Shown piece after piece: positions 36,049 to 44,387 of a stretch of 64,000 bases of DNA; positions within the stretch are counted from its first letter, which is position 1, and each line of letters starts with the position of its first letter. The translations under genes were made by a program, and so were the position numbers. Below the pieces are notes generated by a model. It worked only from the letters and a program-made list of their open reading frames with translations. It searched no databases and was not told the origin of the DNA. Source of the DNA: Methylomarinum vadi (GTDB lineage: Bacteria; Pseudomonadota; Gammaproteobacteria; Methylococcales; Methylomonadaceae); contig NZ_JPON01000001.1 in NCBI RefSeq assembly GCF_000733935.1, positions 2,836,501-2,900,500 on the forward strand. Reading direction: 5' to 3'.

Positions 36049-36837
36049 ATGTGGGAAATTTTTTTGTTCAGCCTGGTTTTGGGCGCGTTCGCCGGAGTCG
36101 TGGCGGGGGTGTTCGGACTGGGAGGCGGTCTGTTGATCGTTCCGGTATTGGCTTGGATATTTGAAGGCTATCGATTTGATCCCGACTTGATCATGATCAT
36201 GGCTGTGGCGACTTCCTTAGCGACCATTATTCCAACCGCCACGGTGACGGTTGTTTCCCATCAACGTAAGCATGCCGTGATCTGGCAACGGGTGTTCCGC
36301 CTGGTGCCGGGGATCATCGTAGGCGCGGTAATGGGGGCGTTATTTGCCGATTTGCTCAGTAGCGGCGTCTTGCGCGGGTTGTTCATTCTCTATTTGCTGT
36401 TTATCGGCACTAATATGGCATTGCAGCGAAAACCGGTGTTGAATTTGGAACGACAAGGATTCTGGTTGGATTATTTCGCCGGGGGGGTAATAGGTCTGTT
36501 GTCGAGTTTATTAGGCATCGGTGGCGGGACTATTACCGTTCCTTATTTGCTGGGACAACGGTTGGAAATGAAAAATGCGGTAGCTGTTTCCAGCGCCTGC
36601 GGCTTGCCCATTGCCGTCGCTGGAACCTTCAGTTATGCCTTGCTGGGCTGGGGAGACACTTCCCTGCCGATGGGGAGTGTCGGCTATGTTTATTTGCCGT
36701 CGTTCATCGGCATCACCGCGCTAAGCATGCTAACGGCCCCATATGGGGTAAAACTTGCGCATAAACTGCCCGCACAAAAATTGAAGCGTTATTTTTCCGC
36801 CATCCTGTTTATTATGGCGTTGAAGATGATGTTTTAA
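36049..36837 (+). CDS. TauE/SafE-family sulfite/sulfonate exporter
   Basis: A 262-residue membrane permease with about eight helices and two repeated motifs, each rich in Gly: FGLGGGLLIVPVL (about 23-35) and LLGIGGGTITVPYL (about 155-168). These duplicated GxGGG loops define the TauE/SafE family of anion exporters (DUF81). The substrate is not defined here; sulfur anions are typical. It lies alone, next to the OmpA gene on the opposite strand. Confidence 0.85.
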   Translation: MWEIFLFSLVLGAFAGVVAGVFGLGGGLLIVPVLAWIFEGYRFDPDLIMIMAVATSLATIIPTATVTVVSHQRKHAVIWQRVFRLVPGIIVGAVMGALFADLLSSGVLRGLFILYLLFIGTNMALQRKPVLNLERQGFWLDYFAGGVIGLLSSLLGIGGGTITVPYLLGQRLEMKNAVAVSSACGLPIAVAGTFSYALLGWGDTSLPMGSVGYVYLPSFIGITALSMLTAPYGVKLAHKLPAQKLKRYFSAILFIMALKMMF

Positions 36838-36878
36838 AAAATTGGTGACAGGCGCTTATTGTAAGCGCCTGTGCGATA
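36838..36878 (-). terminator. Perfect hairpin between convergent genes
   Basis: ACAGGCGCTTA/TAAGCGCCTGT, an 11-bp stem with a TTG loop (36848-36872). On the reverse strand it is followed by an AT-rich stretch with T6, so it ends the OmpA-family gene. Confidence 0.7.
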
Positions 36879-36892
36879 GTTACGTTAGGACA

Positions 36893-37531
36893 TTAATTGG
36901 GACGGATGCTGATTTCGACGCGGCGGTTTTGCGCGCGTCCCATCGGGTCGTCATTCGATGCGACCGGGTAACGTTCGCCGAAGCCACGGGCCTGAATGCG
37001 GCCGTGTCGTACCCCGGAACGGACCAAGTAACTCGCAACGCTGTTGGCGCGTCGCTCGGACAGCTCCTGATTGTACATGTCGCTACCTGTGGAGTCGGTG
37101 AAACCGGCAACGTCAATGCTGGTTTTGTCGAATTCGTTGAGAACCATCGCGACCGAATCAAGGACCGGATAAAAATTGGGGCTGACATCCGAAGAGTCGG
37201 TGGCAAAGGTGATATTGCCCGGCATGATCAGCTTGAGGTTATCGCCTTGCCGTTGTACCCGCACGCCAGTTCCTTCCAAACGAGCGCGCAGCTGAGCTTC
37301 CTGACGGTCCATGTAATAGCCGATGCCGCTACCCAAGGCCGCGCCGGCCGCCGCGCCGATCAGGGCGCCTTTGGCATCGCCGCCGATCAGGGCGCCGCTG
37401 GCCGCGCCGACCGCCGCGCCGGTTCCCGCGCCCCAGCCGGTATTGGCGACTTTCTGCTCACCGGTATACGGGTCGATGGAACAGCCGGCCAATAGCGACG
37501 AAGCCAACAAAATTCCTGCAATTTTTTTCAT
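36893..37531 (-). CDS. OmpA-family lipoprotein with glycine zipper
   Basis: A 212-residue protein similar to YiaD-type lipoproteins. Lipobox LLAGC at C17; Gly/Ala-rich zipper (residues 33-73, GWGAGTGAAVGAASGALIGG-like); C-terminal OmpA peptidoglycan-binding domain (about 110-212) with the conserved TDSTGSDMYNQELSERRANSVASYL and NRRVEI blocks. It probably links the outer membrane to peptidoglycan. Confidence 0.9.
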   Translation of the reverse strand: MKKIAGILLASSLLAGCSIDPYTGEQKVANTGWGAGTGAAVGAASGALIGGDAKGALIGAAAGAALGSGIGYYMDRQEAQLRARLEGTGVRVQRQGDNLKLIMPGNITFATDSSDVSPNFYPVLDSVAMVLNEFDKTSIDVAGFTDSTGSDMYNQELSERRANSVASYLVRSGVRHGRIQARGFGERYPVASNDDPMGRAQNRRVEISIRPN

Positions 37532-37731
37532 AATAAAATCTCCAGTATTTGCAAATAATGAAAGTCTAAAAAGTTTAGCTTAATAATAGATGAATGATTG
37601 AATAATGGCACTTAAGGGTATGGCTGTAAATAACTTCCAGGAGCAGCTCTACCATTTCCGCGCTTTGCGTGGGAATAAAGATTGAAACGCTCTGCGGGAA
37701 TTTATTTTTAGCATAATCCTGACTTTCATAC

Positions 37732-39603
37732 TCAAAGATCTCCGATCGGTGCGGCATAAGCATCGGCAACAAGTTCATCGACATTGCTCCCGGTAAGGGA
37801 TTGCAGGAATGCGACTAGGTCGCCGATGTCGTTTTCCGTCAAATGCAACGGTTTGATTGATGGGTCCAGGTTTTCATTGGCGATGCCGCCTTGGTTGTAA
37901 AATCGGACGACCTCTTCCAGAGTCGACAGCGAGCCGTTATGCATGTAAGGCGCGGTCAACGCAATATTGCGCAGCGTAGGTGTCTTGTATTTCCAACGAT
38001 CCTTGGGGTTTTGCGTGATTTCGTAACGTCCCAGGTCGTTTGGTTTGGGGCCTGACACCGCTGCGAGCGTATCGCTGTCGACCTCGATGAAAACGCCCGG
38101 CGCTAATTGGACCTTCTGTTTGGCGGACGGTTTCAGCATCGCTTCGCGATAGCCGATGCCGGTATTGTGCAATTGATAGTCGCTGAATAAGACATGGGAT
38201 CGCTCGATACGATGACAACTGCTGCAACCGGCTTTGCCTGAAAACAGCTTGAAGCCGCGTTTGGCCGATTCATTCACGGCATTTTCCCGTTTGCCGAAAA
38301 ACCAGCGGTCGAAGGGCGAGTCGGCCGAATTCAGCGTGCGTTCGTAACTGGCGATGGCCTGGCCGATCGTTTCCATGGTCGGCGCCTTGTTGAACACGTT
38401 TTCGAATAAACCGGCGTAGTCCGGTAATCCCTTGATTTTGTCGATGACATAGCCGATCGATGGATTACCCATTTCGTTATGCGCCAACAATGGCCCCCAA
38501 ACCTGTTGCTCCAGGGTGTTTTCACGACCATCGTGGAATAGCAGCGGCGCGTAGGCGACGTTGTAAAGCGTCGGGCTGTTGCGCCTGACGCTGCGGCCTT
38601 CGATGCCGACCGCAGTGGCGATTTCATTGCTGCTAAAGCCTTGTTCCGGGACATGGCACATTGCGCAGGAAAACGTATTGTTCAGCGATAAACGGCGGTC
38701 ATAAAACAGTTTTCTGCCCAGCGCGACTTTTTCCTCTGTGACTGGGTTGTCGTCCGGGGAGAAGGGTGCCGGCAATCCTAACGGCGGATTATTGAAGTAA
38801 TTCATTAAATCGGTAGCTTGGCCTCGGCGATGAGTCAGCGCTATTGAGTGGGTTTGATAGTCGGATTGGTCGTAGCGTTGCTTGTCGTCGCCGGCTTGAA
38901 ACTGATCGATATTTTCTGGTTGGGCCGCAACGGATGTTTTACCGTTTTCCGCCAACAATGTTTTTACGTCGTTAATCAGCGTGTCGGCATGTAGAAAAGA
39001 TACGCTGTAAATATTGCGCAGTTGTTTGTCTTTATCGATTAGATAGACGCGCAGGATATGGGAAAACGTGCCGGTAAAGTTGCCTTTTTCGTCATATATT
39101 TTTTGGATGCTCTGTTGATAATTATCTAAGATCGGTTGCAATTGCCGTTCCGATGCCGTGGTCAAAAAACGCCAATCTACTGTTTTATCGGTAAGTCCGG
39201 AACCATAATGGCGCATGGCTTCCGGCGTATCGTGCTCGGGGTTGAAGCTCAGCGTCAATAGTCGCAATTGTTTTGCCAGTTGCGGTTCTTTCAGCAATCT
39301 GCGCTTTATTTTATGAAACACCGCAGTTGCCAAAGGACAGCCGTTGACATCGCTACAGGTTGAATAAATAAAGCTGAGCAGCACGATTTTATCGCCCATG
39401 AGTTCGTGCAGTTGTTGGCTTTGATTGTCGCTAGATAACACCGTGCCGTCTGCAGCCCGGCCTATAACAGGCAAGGTATAACTTCCCGGTGTTGGCGCTT
39501 CGAACTGCAGGGGGGCGTATCCGGGAGCGAGAGTCTGTGTGTCTGCGTACAGAGTCTGGCCAATGAGCAGAACAGGCAGGAGAAGAGAGAATAAATTTTT
39601 CAT
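37732..39603 (-). CDS. SCO1/SenC - diheme cytochrome c peroxidase (MauG-like) fusion
   Basis: A 623-residue periplasmic protein joining two functions normally on separate genes. After the signal peptide (1-20), residues about 40-220 form a SCO1/SenC thioredoxin-like domain with C83 and C89 (STCSDVNGCPLA; C-x5-C) and H182, the copper ligands of the family. Residues about 285-610 form a diheme cytochrome c peroxidase/MauG-like domain with CAMCH (313-317) and CSSCH (460-464). Known methanethiol oxidase operons carry mtoX, SCO1 and mauG as separate genes; here the last two are fused, directly downstream of mtoX. It likely matures or reoxidises MtoX; this is inference from context. Confidence 0.9.
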   Translation of the reverse strand: MKNLFSLLLPVLLIGQTLYADTQTLAPGYAPLQFEAPTPGSYTLPVIGRAADGTVLSSDNQSQQLHELMGDKIVLLSFIYSTCSDVNGCPLATAVFHKIKRRLLKEPQLAKQLRLLTLSFNPEHDTPEAMRHYGSGLTDKTVDWRFLTTASERQLQPILDNYQQSIQKIYDEKGNFTGTFSHILRVYLIDKDKQLRNIYSVSFLHADTLINDVKTLLAENGKTSVAAQPENIDQFQAGDDKQRYDQSDYQTHSIALTHRRGQATDLMNYFNNPPLGLPAPFSPDDNPVTEEKVALGRKLFYDRRLSLNNTFSCAMCHVPEQGFSSNEIATAVGIEGRSVRRNSPTLYNVAYAPLLFHDGRENTLEQQVWGPLLAHNEMGNPSIGYVIDKIKGLPDYAGLFENVFNKAPTMETIGQAIASYERTLNSADSPFDRWFFGKRENAVNESAKRGFKLFSGKAGCSSCHRIERSHVLFSDYQLHNTGIGYREAMLKPSAKQKVQLAPGVFIEVDSDTLAAVSGPKPNDLGRYEITQNPKDRWKYKTPTLRNIALTAPYMHNGSLSTLEEVVRFYNQGGIANENLDPSIKPLHLTENDIGDLVAFLQSLTGSNVDELVADAYAAPIGDL

Positions 39604-39672
39604 GATGATCTCAAACCCGGTTGGGTTACGATTGCTTCGGCGAGACAGTCATTCGCAACCCAACTCGATTGT

Positions 39673-41049
39673 TTATCGACTCGCAGCTAACAAATCCAAC
39701 GGTTTGGCGTTTTGTTGCCCTGCATATAAGGAATAAGCGCCGAACCGCATTTGATGAGGGCGGCCCAATTTTTCCTCGATGAAATCGATGGCGAACTGCT
39801 GAGTCAGCTTTTTGCCGTCCCAAGCAAACGATTTGAAATATTGCTCGTTATCCTTGCCTTTTTTGTCCCAGTTGGCCAATAGCGAGGATGTGTAGTACAG
39901 GCGCTTACCGTCCCAGCTGGAGGATACCATGTTGACCTGAGCGCCAATTTTTTGTTCGAACACTTGCTTTGGATGGAACGGATCGGAGATGTCGAAGGCT
40001 CGTGTTTTGCCGTCCATGAAGGTATTGACCCAGAGCATCTGGTCGTCGCTTTGGATGGAAATGTCGACCGGTAACGGAATCTTGCTGGGATCGCCGATAT
40101 CGGCGACGTCTTTGGCTTGCCATTGGCCTTGTTCGTCTTCGTACAGCAGCCAGATCTTCGAAGTCAATGCCGTGGTCGTGAAGCAGTAATTATGGTTCGC
40201 TCCCCAGGCGCAACGGATTTCCAGCGGTGCTCCCGGGACGTCGAATACTTTTTTCGGTTTGCGCGCATGTAGATCCCATTGCACGACGGTATTGCCGAAA
40301 CGTTTCATCGCTTCCGCATCACTCAGCATCTTTCCGAAATCCATCATGTAATTGGTCCAACCGGTGAAGGAGGATGTGAACATCGCATTGCGGCGAGGCA
40401 ATACGCGGACATCGTAGCCGTAGCCATCGGCATAGTTGCCGGTTTTGATCGCGCTGCGCAAATCGCTGTCGGTCGGAGTCCAGTGGGTGGCGATATAGTC
40501 GCCGCTGTTGCTGTATTCGACCAAGCCGGTGCGGCCGCCATGGTCCTTGTTATTGGACAGGCCGGTGATCATCATGCGTCCGGGTAGGGCGTAGGTGGTA
40601 TGCGGCCCAACCACGCCGCCGCTTTTACTGACGAAATCGGTAATGACTTTCGTTAGTTTAGGTTTGCCGGGATCGCTATGCACATCGAAGATAAAAATCT
40701 TGTTGGTGTCCAGTCCGCCCGCCCACAAATATTTTCGGTCGTCGGTGAAGCCGGAATGATGAGCTTCGTTGCGCCCGCCGACCGACAAGGTATTGACGAC
40801 TTTGCCATAACTGGGCGACTTAGGATTGACGTCGACGGTGACCAGCTTGTCCTGTTCGTCGCCGATGCCTTCCATGCCAAGGGTCCAGATATAGACGAAG
40901 TCTTCCTGGCCGACTATTTTGGCCATATAAGGCGATTGGCAGGTTTCGTCGGCCGCCGCTTGGTTCGCGGTCAGCAACAGGGCAAAGCTTACGCAACTGG
41001 CTTTGAAAAACTGTGGCAACTTTATTTTAGTTATACTCGATTTATTCAT
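39673..41049 (-). CDS. mtoX: Methanethiol oxidase (SBP56 family)
   Basis: A 458-residue member of the selenium-binding-protein-56 family, whose bacterial periplasmic members oxidise methanethiol to formaldehyde, H2S and H2O2. A signal peptide (about 1-33, ends AAAD) sends it to the periplasm, as for the Hyphomicrobium enzyme. Conserved SBP56 features: C-x-S-P-Y-M at the mature N-terminus, HHSGFTDDRKYLWAGGL, and GRPHQMRFG near the C-terminus. Followed 69 nt later by the SCO1-MauG fusion and preceded by a DUF4242 gene; together they form the reverse-strand mto operon. Substrate is inferred from the family and context. Confidence 0.88.
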   Translation of the reverse strand: MNKSSITKIKLPQFFKASCVSFALLLTANQAAADETCQSPYMAKIVGQEDFVYIWTLGMEGIGDEQDKLVTVDVNPKSPSYGKVVNTLSVGGRNEAHHSGFTDDRKYLWAGGLDTNKIFIFDVHSDPGKPKLTKVITDFVSKSGGVVGPHTTYALPGRMMITGLSNNKDHGGRTGLVEYSNSGDYIATHWTPTDSDLRSAIKTGNYADGYGYDVRVLPRRNAMFTSSFTGWTNYMMDFGKMLSDAEAMKRFGNTVVQWDLHARKPKKVFDVPGAPLEIRCAWGANHNYCFTTTALTSKIWLLYEDEQGQWQAKDVADIGDPSKIPLPVDISIQSDDQMLWVNTFMDGKTRAFDISDPFHPKQVFEQKIGAQVNMVSSSWDGKRLYYTSSLLANWDKKGKDNEQYFKSFAWDGKKLTQQFAIDFIEEKLGRPHQMRFGAYSLYAGQQNAKPLDLLAASR

Positions 41050-41095
41050 GTTCCTTCCTCTAGTTGGTTTTTAGGTGTATGAGTGTCGGATGGTG

Positions 41096-41368
41096 TTATT
41101 CTCCTGTTGTCGGATCGATAATGGTTTTTATTTGAGCGATAGAATTGGCTGGAAATTCCCCGCGTTGCGCATGTTCCAGGATACTTTGTTCGTTCGGAGC
41201 AATGTAAATGCAGTAAACCTTGTCGTCGGTGACGAAGCTTTCCAGCCATTGTATTTGAGGTCCCATGTCGTTGAGGATGCAGCAGGATTTTTGCGAAATT
41301 TGCCGGAGCTCTTCGCTACTCAATTGGCCTGCGCCGGGTATTTGTCTTTCGATGATGTATTTGGGCAT
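41096..41368 (-). CDS. DUF4242 (putative nickel-binding) protein
   Basis: A 90-residue ferredoxin-like protein. MPKYIIERQIPGAG and KVYCIYIAPNE are typical DUF4242 blocks; the family contains a nickel-binding Streptomyces member. No signal peptide, so cytoplasmic. The start at 41368 is chosen because a GGAGAA site precedes it; the longer frame would cross the TetR operator. First gene of the mto operon, 46 nt before mtoX. Its role there is unknown. Confidence 0.78.
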   Translation of the reverse strand: MPKYIIERQIPGAGQLSSEELRQISQKSCCILNDMGPQIQWLESFVTDDKVYCIYIAPNEQSILEHAQRGEFPANSIAQIKTIIDPTTGE

Positions 41369-41386
41369 ATCGGTTCTCCGAAATAA

Positions 41387-41401
41387 GTGACCGGTCGTCT
41401 T
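41387..41401. promoter_or_regulatory. TetR operator copy 1 (mto operon)
   Basis: GTGACCGGTCGTCTT, containing the palindrome GACCGGTC, 18 bp upstream of the DUF4242 start. Identical in all 15 bases to the copy at 42100-42114. Confidence 0.75.
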
Positions 41402-41488
41402 GCTCCGGCCGTTAAAAACAAACCAAACAGAATGAATAATATAACTATACAGCAACCCCACGATTCAGTTTGAACCATGGAGCATGTC

Positions 41489-42088
41489 CTATTTGGTTAG
41501 AAAAAAATCGTCCAATAGAATTTGCACGCATTCCTGTAAAGGGGCAACCGAGCGTTCGATTTTCATGCGTAACAGTGCTCCCTGCCAATTGTTAAACAGT
41601 AGATTTGCCATGTTCTTGGCGCTGTAATCGGTGCGGACGGTGCCTTGTTGTTGCGCGCAAGTCAACGCTTTCTCCTGCAAATGGCTATAACGCTCGATAG
41701 CTTGTATTAACGCTTTGCGGCAGATGTCGCTGGTATCGCCGATTTCCCCCATTAAATTGCCAAGCAGGCAGCCCCCTTTGTAATCGCTTCGCTTTACCTC
41801 GTCGATTAATTCGGCATAGTAACTTCTTAGCGCAGCAAGTCCATCTTCTTGCGAATTCAGCAAGTGGGCGTTCAGGCGCTGGATAAAAGGTTCGATGTAG
41901 TGCCTGACCGATTCGGCGGCAAATTCTTCCTTGCTGCCGAAATAGTTATAAAATGATCCTTTGGGGATTTTGACCGTATCAAGGATTTCTTTCAGGCCGG
42001 TGCCGTGATAGCCCTGCGACATCAGCATCTGCACGCCTTGGTCGAGTAGCTTTTCGCGTTTTTGCTCTTTGTTCGTAAGTTGTTGCAT
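41489..42088 (-). CDS. TetR-family regulator, NemR/AcuR-like
   Basis: A 199-residue repressor. N-terminal helix-turn-helix (LKEILDTVKIPKGSFYNYFGSKEEF, residues 32-56) and a ligand-binding domain with GGCLLGNLMGEIGD; C107 lies where NemR has its redox/electrophile-sensing cysteine C106. It is transcribed in the same direction as the mto genes, 120 nt upstream of the DUF4242 start. Identical operator-like sequences before its own start and before the mto operon suggest that it represses both. Ligand unknown; a thiol or aldehyde product of methanethiol metabolism is plausible. Confidence 0.85.
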   Translation of the reverse strand: MQQLTNKEQKREKLLDQGVQMLMSQGYHGTGLKEILDTVKIPKGSFYNYFGSKEEFAAESVRHYIEPFIQRLNAHLLNSQEDGLAALRSYYAELIDEVKRSDYKGGCLLGNLMGEIGDTSDICRKALIQAIERYSHLQEKALTCAQQQGTVRTDYSAKNMANLLFNNWQGALLRMKIERSVAPLQECVQILLDDFFLTK

Positions 42089-42099
42089 GGCTAAATTAT

Positions 42100-42114
42100 G
42101 TGACCGGTCGTCTT
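42100..42114. promoter_or_regulatory. TetR operator copy 2 (autoregulation)
   Basis: GTGACCGGTCGTCTT, 11 bp upstream of the tetR start, identical to the site at 41387-41401. Confidence 0.75.
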
Positions 42115-42278
42115 AAAAAGCAAGTTTTTTTAATCGCAACGACAATTCACTGTCGTACTATTTCTCTTTATAAATCAATTTCTGCAGATAAAATCACCGT
42201 TATGGTATCTTATTCGTTTTAGCGTTCGGGCAGGTCCCGTCTAAGTATTTCAATCTATCGTTTTCTTGATAACAGACT

Positions 42279-42845
42279 ATGAGCATTAAATCTGATAAAT
42301 GGATACGCCGGATGGCGGAAGAGTATGGAATGATCGAACCATTCGCCGCCGGACAGGTGCGGGAATCGGAGCAGGGAAGGGTAATTTCGTATGGGACGTC
42401 CAGTTACGGATACGATGTTCGCTGTTCGGATGAATTCAAGATTTTTACCAATATCAATTCCGCGATCGTCGATCCCAAGGATTTCTCCGAAGACAGTTTT
42501 GTCGACGTGAAGTCCGATGTTTGTATTATACCGCCCAATTCCTTCGCGTTGGCGCGTACGGTGGAATATTTCCGTATTCCGCGCGATGTGTTGACGGTGT
42601 GCCTCGGCAAGTCGACTTATGCGCGTTGCGGAATTATCGTCAATGTCACGCCGTTGGAGCCTGAATGGGAAGGCCATGTAACGTTGGAGTTTTCCAATAC
42701 GACGCCGCTGCCGGCGAAAATCTATGCTAATGAAGGCGTAGCGCAGATGTTGTTTTTCGGCGGCGACGAGGTGTGCGAAACGTCTTATAAAGATCGCGGT
42801 GGAAAGTATCAGGGGCAAAAAGGCGTGACATTGCCTAAGGCTTAA
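42279..42845 (+). CDS. dcd: dCTP deaminase
   Basis: A 188-residue enzyme converting dCTP to dUTP for thymidylate synthesis. It begins [22 protein letters not shown]; the active-site block [23 protein letters not shown] has the conserved catalytic glutamate, and the C-terminus [14 protein letters not shown] closes over the nucleotide. Single gene between the TetR gene (divergent) and ycgL. Confidence 0.96.
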   Translation: MSIKSDKWIRRMAEEYGMIEPFAAGQVRESEQGRVISYGTSSYGYDVRCSDEFKIFTNINSAIVDPKDFSEDSFVDVKSDVCIIPPNSFALARTVEYFRIPRDVLTVCLGKSTYARCGIIVNVTPLEPEWEGHVTLEFSNTTPLPAKIYANEGVAQMLFFGGDEVCETSYKDRGGKYQGQKGVTLPKA

Positions 42846-42918
42846 GATTTGGCTTATTAACATTCGTCCCCGGGACGCCCTTATGCATCAGCCGGTGAAG
42901 AGGGGGGGGAACGCCCGT

Positions 42919-43191
42919 TTAATGCAATTTGCTGTTTTGGAGGGTTATTGATTCCGGTACCAAGGTTGGCGGCAATTGTATGAAAAAGCCTTTGTTGCTT
43001 AGGCTGGCGATTACTTTGTTAACATCTTCCCGAGCAAGTTTGCGGTCGGGAGTGAGTTCCAGCTCCATGACAAATTGCAGTTGCCCTAGGCTTTTGAATA
43101 GGGGCTCCGGGATGTCGGAAAAATCGTCTTTTTTGTTCAGATATAAATAAAGTTCGTCTTTCTTCAAGCTTTTATAGATAAAACATTGCAT
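42919..43191 (-). CDS. YcgL domain protein
   Basis: A 90-residue protein of the gammaproteobacterial YcgL (DUF709) family: IYKSLKKDELYLYLNKKDDF at the start and GFFIQLPP near the end match the family pattern. Small cytosolic alpha/beta protein with no known biochemical role. Stand-alone, divergent from the CPBP gene. Confidence 0.88.
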   Translation of the reverse strand: MQCFIYKSLKKDELYLYLNKKDDFSDIPEPLFKSLGQLQFVMELELTPDRKLAREDVNKVIASLSNKGFFIQLPPTLVPESITLQNSKLH

Positions 43192-43278
43192 ATTGATGAT
43201 CCTAATGTTGTCACAGACCGCTTATTTTAAGCTTTTTGCATAAAATGTTTTACCTCCATTATTCAGATTGAAAACGCC

Positions 43279-43881
43279 ATGGCCGAAAAACCATTAGATT
43301 CGGAAAATTTCTTTAAGACCGCTTGTTACTTCGAGGGATCTTTACTTGTTGTAGCCGTCGTTCTGGGATGGATTGCAGATATCGATCCGTTTGAGAATCT
43401 GCATTTCTCGGAAAAAGCGATGTTTTATGGCGTGGCTGGAACACTACCGTTGTTCGTGATTTTTGTGGCAATGCAAAATTTGCAAATCGAGGCGGTTCAA
43501 CAAGTCAGAAAGTTGTTGTTGGAGACATTAGGGCCGTCGATGCACCGTTACGGCTGGGCCGATTTGTTCATTTTGGCTGCGATCGCCGGTTTGTCTGAAG
43601 AAGTCTTGTTTCGTGGTGTTGTTCAGCCTTGGATCGAGGCAGGATGGGGGAGGAGTGCCGGGCTAGTGTTCAGCAATATCATTTTTGGCTTGGTGCATGC
43701 CGTTACGCCTTTATACGCGATACTGGCGACACTGGTCGGCATTTATCTGGGCTTGAGCTTGGATTACGGTGCCGAGAGGAATTTGCTGACGCCGGTCATT
43801 ATTCATGCGGCATACGATTTTCTCGCGTTTTTGGTCATCATGCGTGCCTACAAGGCGAGTTTGAGTGAGGACAAGCAATGA
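43279..43881 (+). CDS. CPBP-family intramembrane metalloprotease
   Basis: A 200-residue membrane protein. The CPBP motifs are clear: SEEVLFRGVVQPW (EExxxR), NIIFGLVHAVTP (FxxxH) and IIHAAYDFLAF (H...D). About six helices. Shorter than the family member at 32565 and not closely similar outside the motifs. Overlaps the next gene by 4 nt (ATGA), so the partner is likely co-expressed. Confidence 0.88.
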   Translation: MAEKPLDSENFFKTACYFEGSLLVVAVVLGWIADIDPFENLHFSEKAMFYGVAGTLPLFVIFVAMQNLQIEAVQQVRKLLLETLGPSMHRYGWADLFILAAIAGLSEEVLFRGVVQPWIEAGWGRSAGLVFSNIIFGLVHAVTPLYAILATLVGIYLGLSLDYGAERNLLTPVIIHAAYDFLAFLVIMRAYKASLSEDKQ

Positions 43882-44351
43882 GCGGGAGGAGGGAATATTC
43901 TAAAAAGGATTTGAATCCGCATTGGATGGTTGTGATCGCCTTCGTTTTATTTCTATGTGGTTATTTGTTTGCGTGCCATTATTTTGGTTCGGAAATTCAG
44001 ATTAATATTGCGGATTCGCAACGCGTTTTAATAAGAACCATTCTGTATGCTCTGGCAATTGTGATATTTCCTGTGACCAGTTTGCTCCGTTACATCCTGC
44101 TTAGGCTCAATCAAACAATGCCCGGAGATAAGTCGGCCAAAAGCCGTTATTTAGTAACCATTATTGTGACTCAGGCGATGATCGGAACAGTTGCTGCTTT
44201 TGGCTTGGTGATGTTTGTGCTCGGGGACGATTACAACACCTTATATATATTCAGCTCGATGGCGGCGTTGGGGATTTTTTTGCACCGGCCGAAGTTTGAG
44301 GAATATAACGGCATTTTTATTTTTATTGAAGAAAGGAAATTAAAGGATTAG
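43878..44351 (+). CDS. Unknown four-helix membrane protein
   Basis: A 157-residue protein with four predicted membrane segments (about 16-38, 52-79, 92-116, 122-138). The N-terminus is basic and cytoplasmic-looking (MSGRREYSKKDLN). No family recognised. Translational coupling to the CPBP protease suggests a helper or substrate. A hairpin follows. Confidence 0.7.
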   Translation: MSGRREYSKKDLNPHWMVVIAFVLFLCGYLFACHYFGSEIQINIADSQRVLIRTILYALAIVIFPVTSLLRYILLRLNQTMPGDKSAKSRYLVTIIVTQAMIGTVAAFGLVMFVLGDDYNTLYIFSSMAALGIFLHRPKFEEYNGIFIFIEERKLKD

Positions 44352-44375
44352 CACCCAACAACATGATGGGTGCTA
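44349..44375. terminator. Bidirectional hairpin
   Basis: TAGCACCCA/TGGGTGCTA, a 9-bp stem between convergent genes, with an AT-rich flank on the forward side. Confidence 0.6.
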
Positions 44376-44387
44376 ATTTGATGATTA

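Noticed and set aside
37575-37784. 69-codon reverse-strand frame overlapping the end of the SCO1-MauG gene.
   Set aside because: Overlaps conserved coding sequence in another frame; no family pattern.
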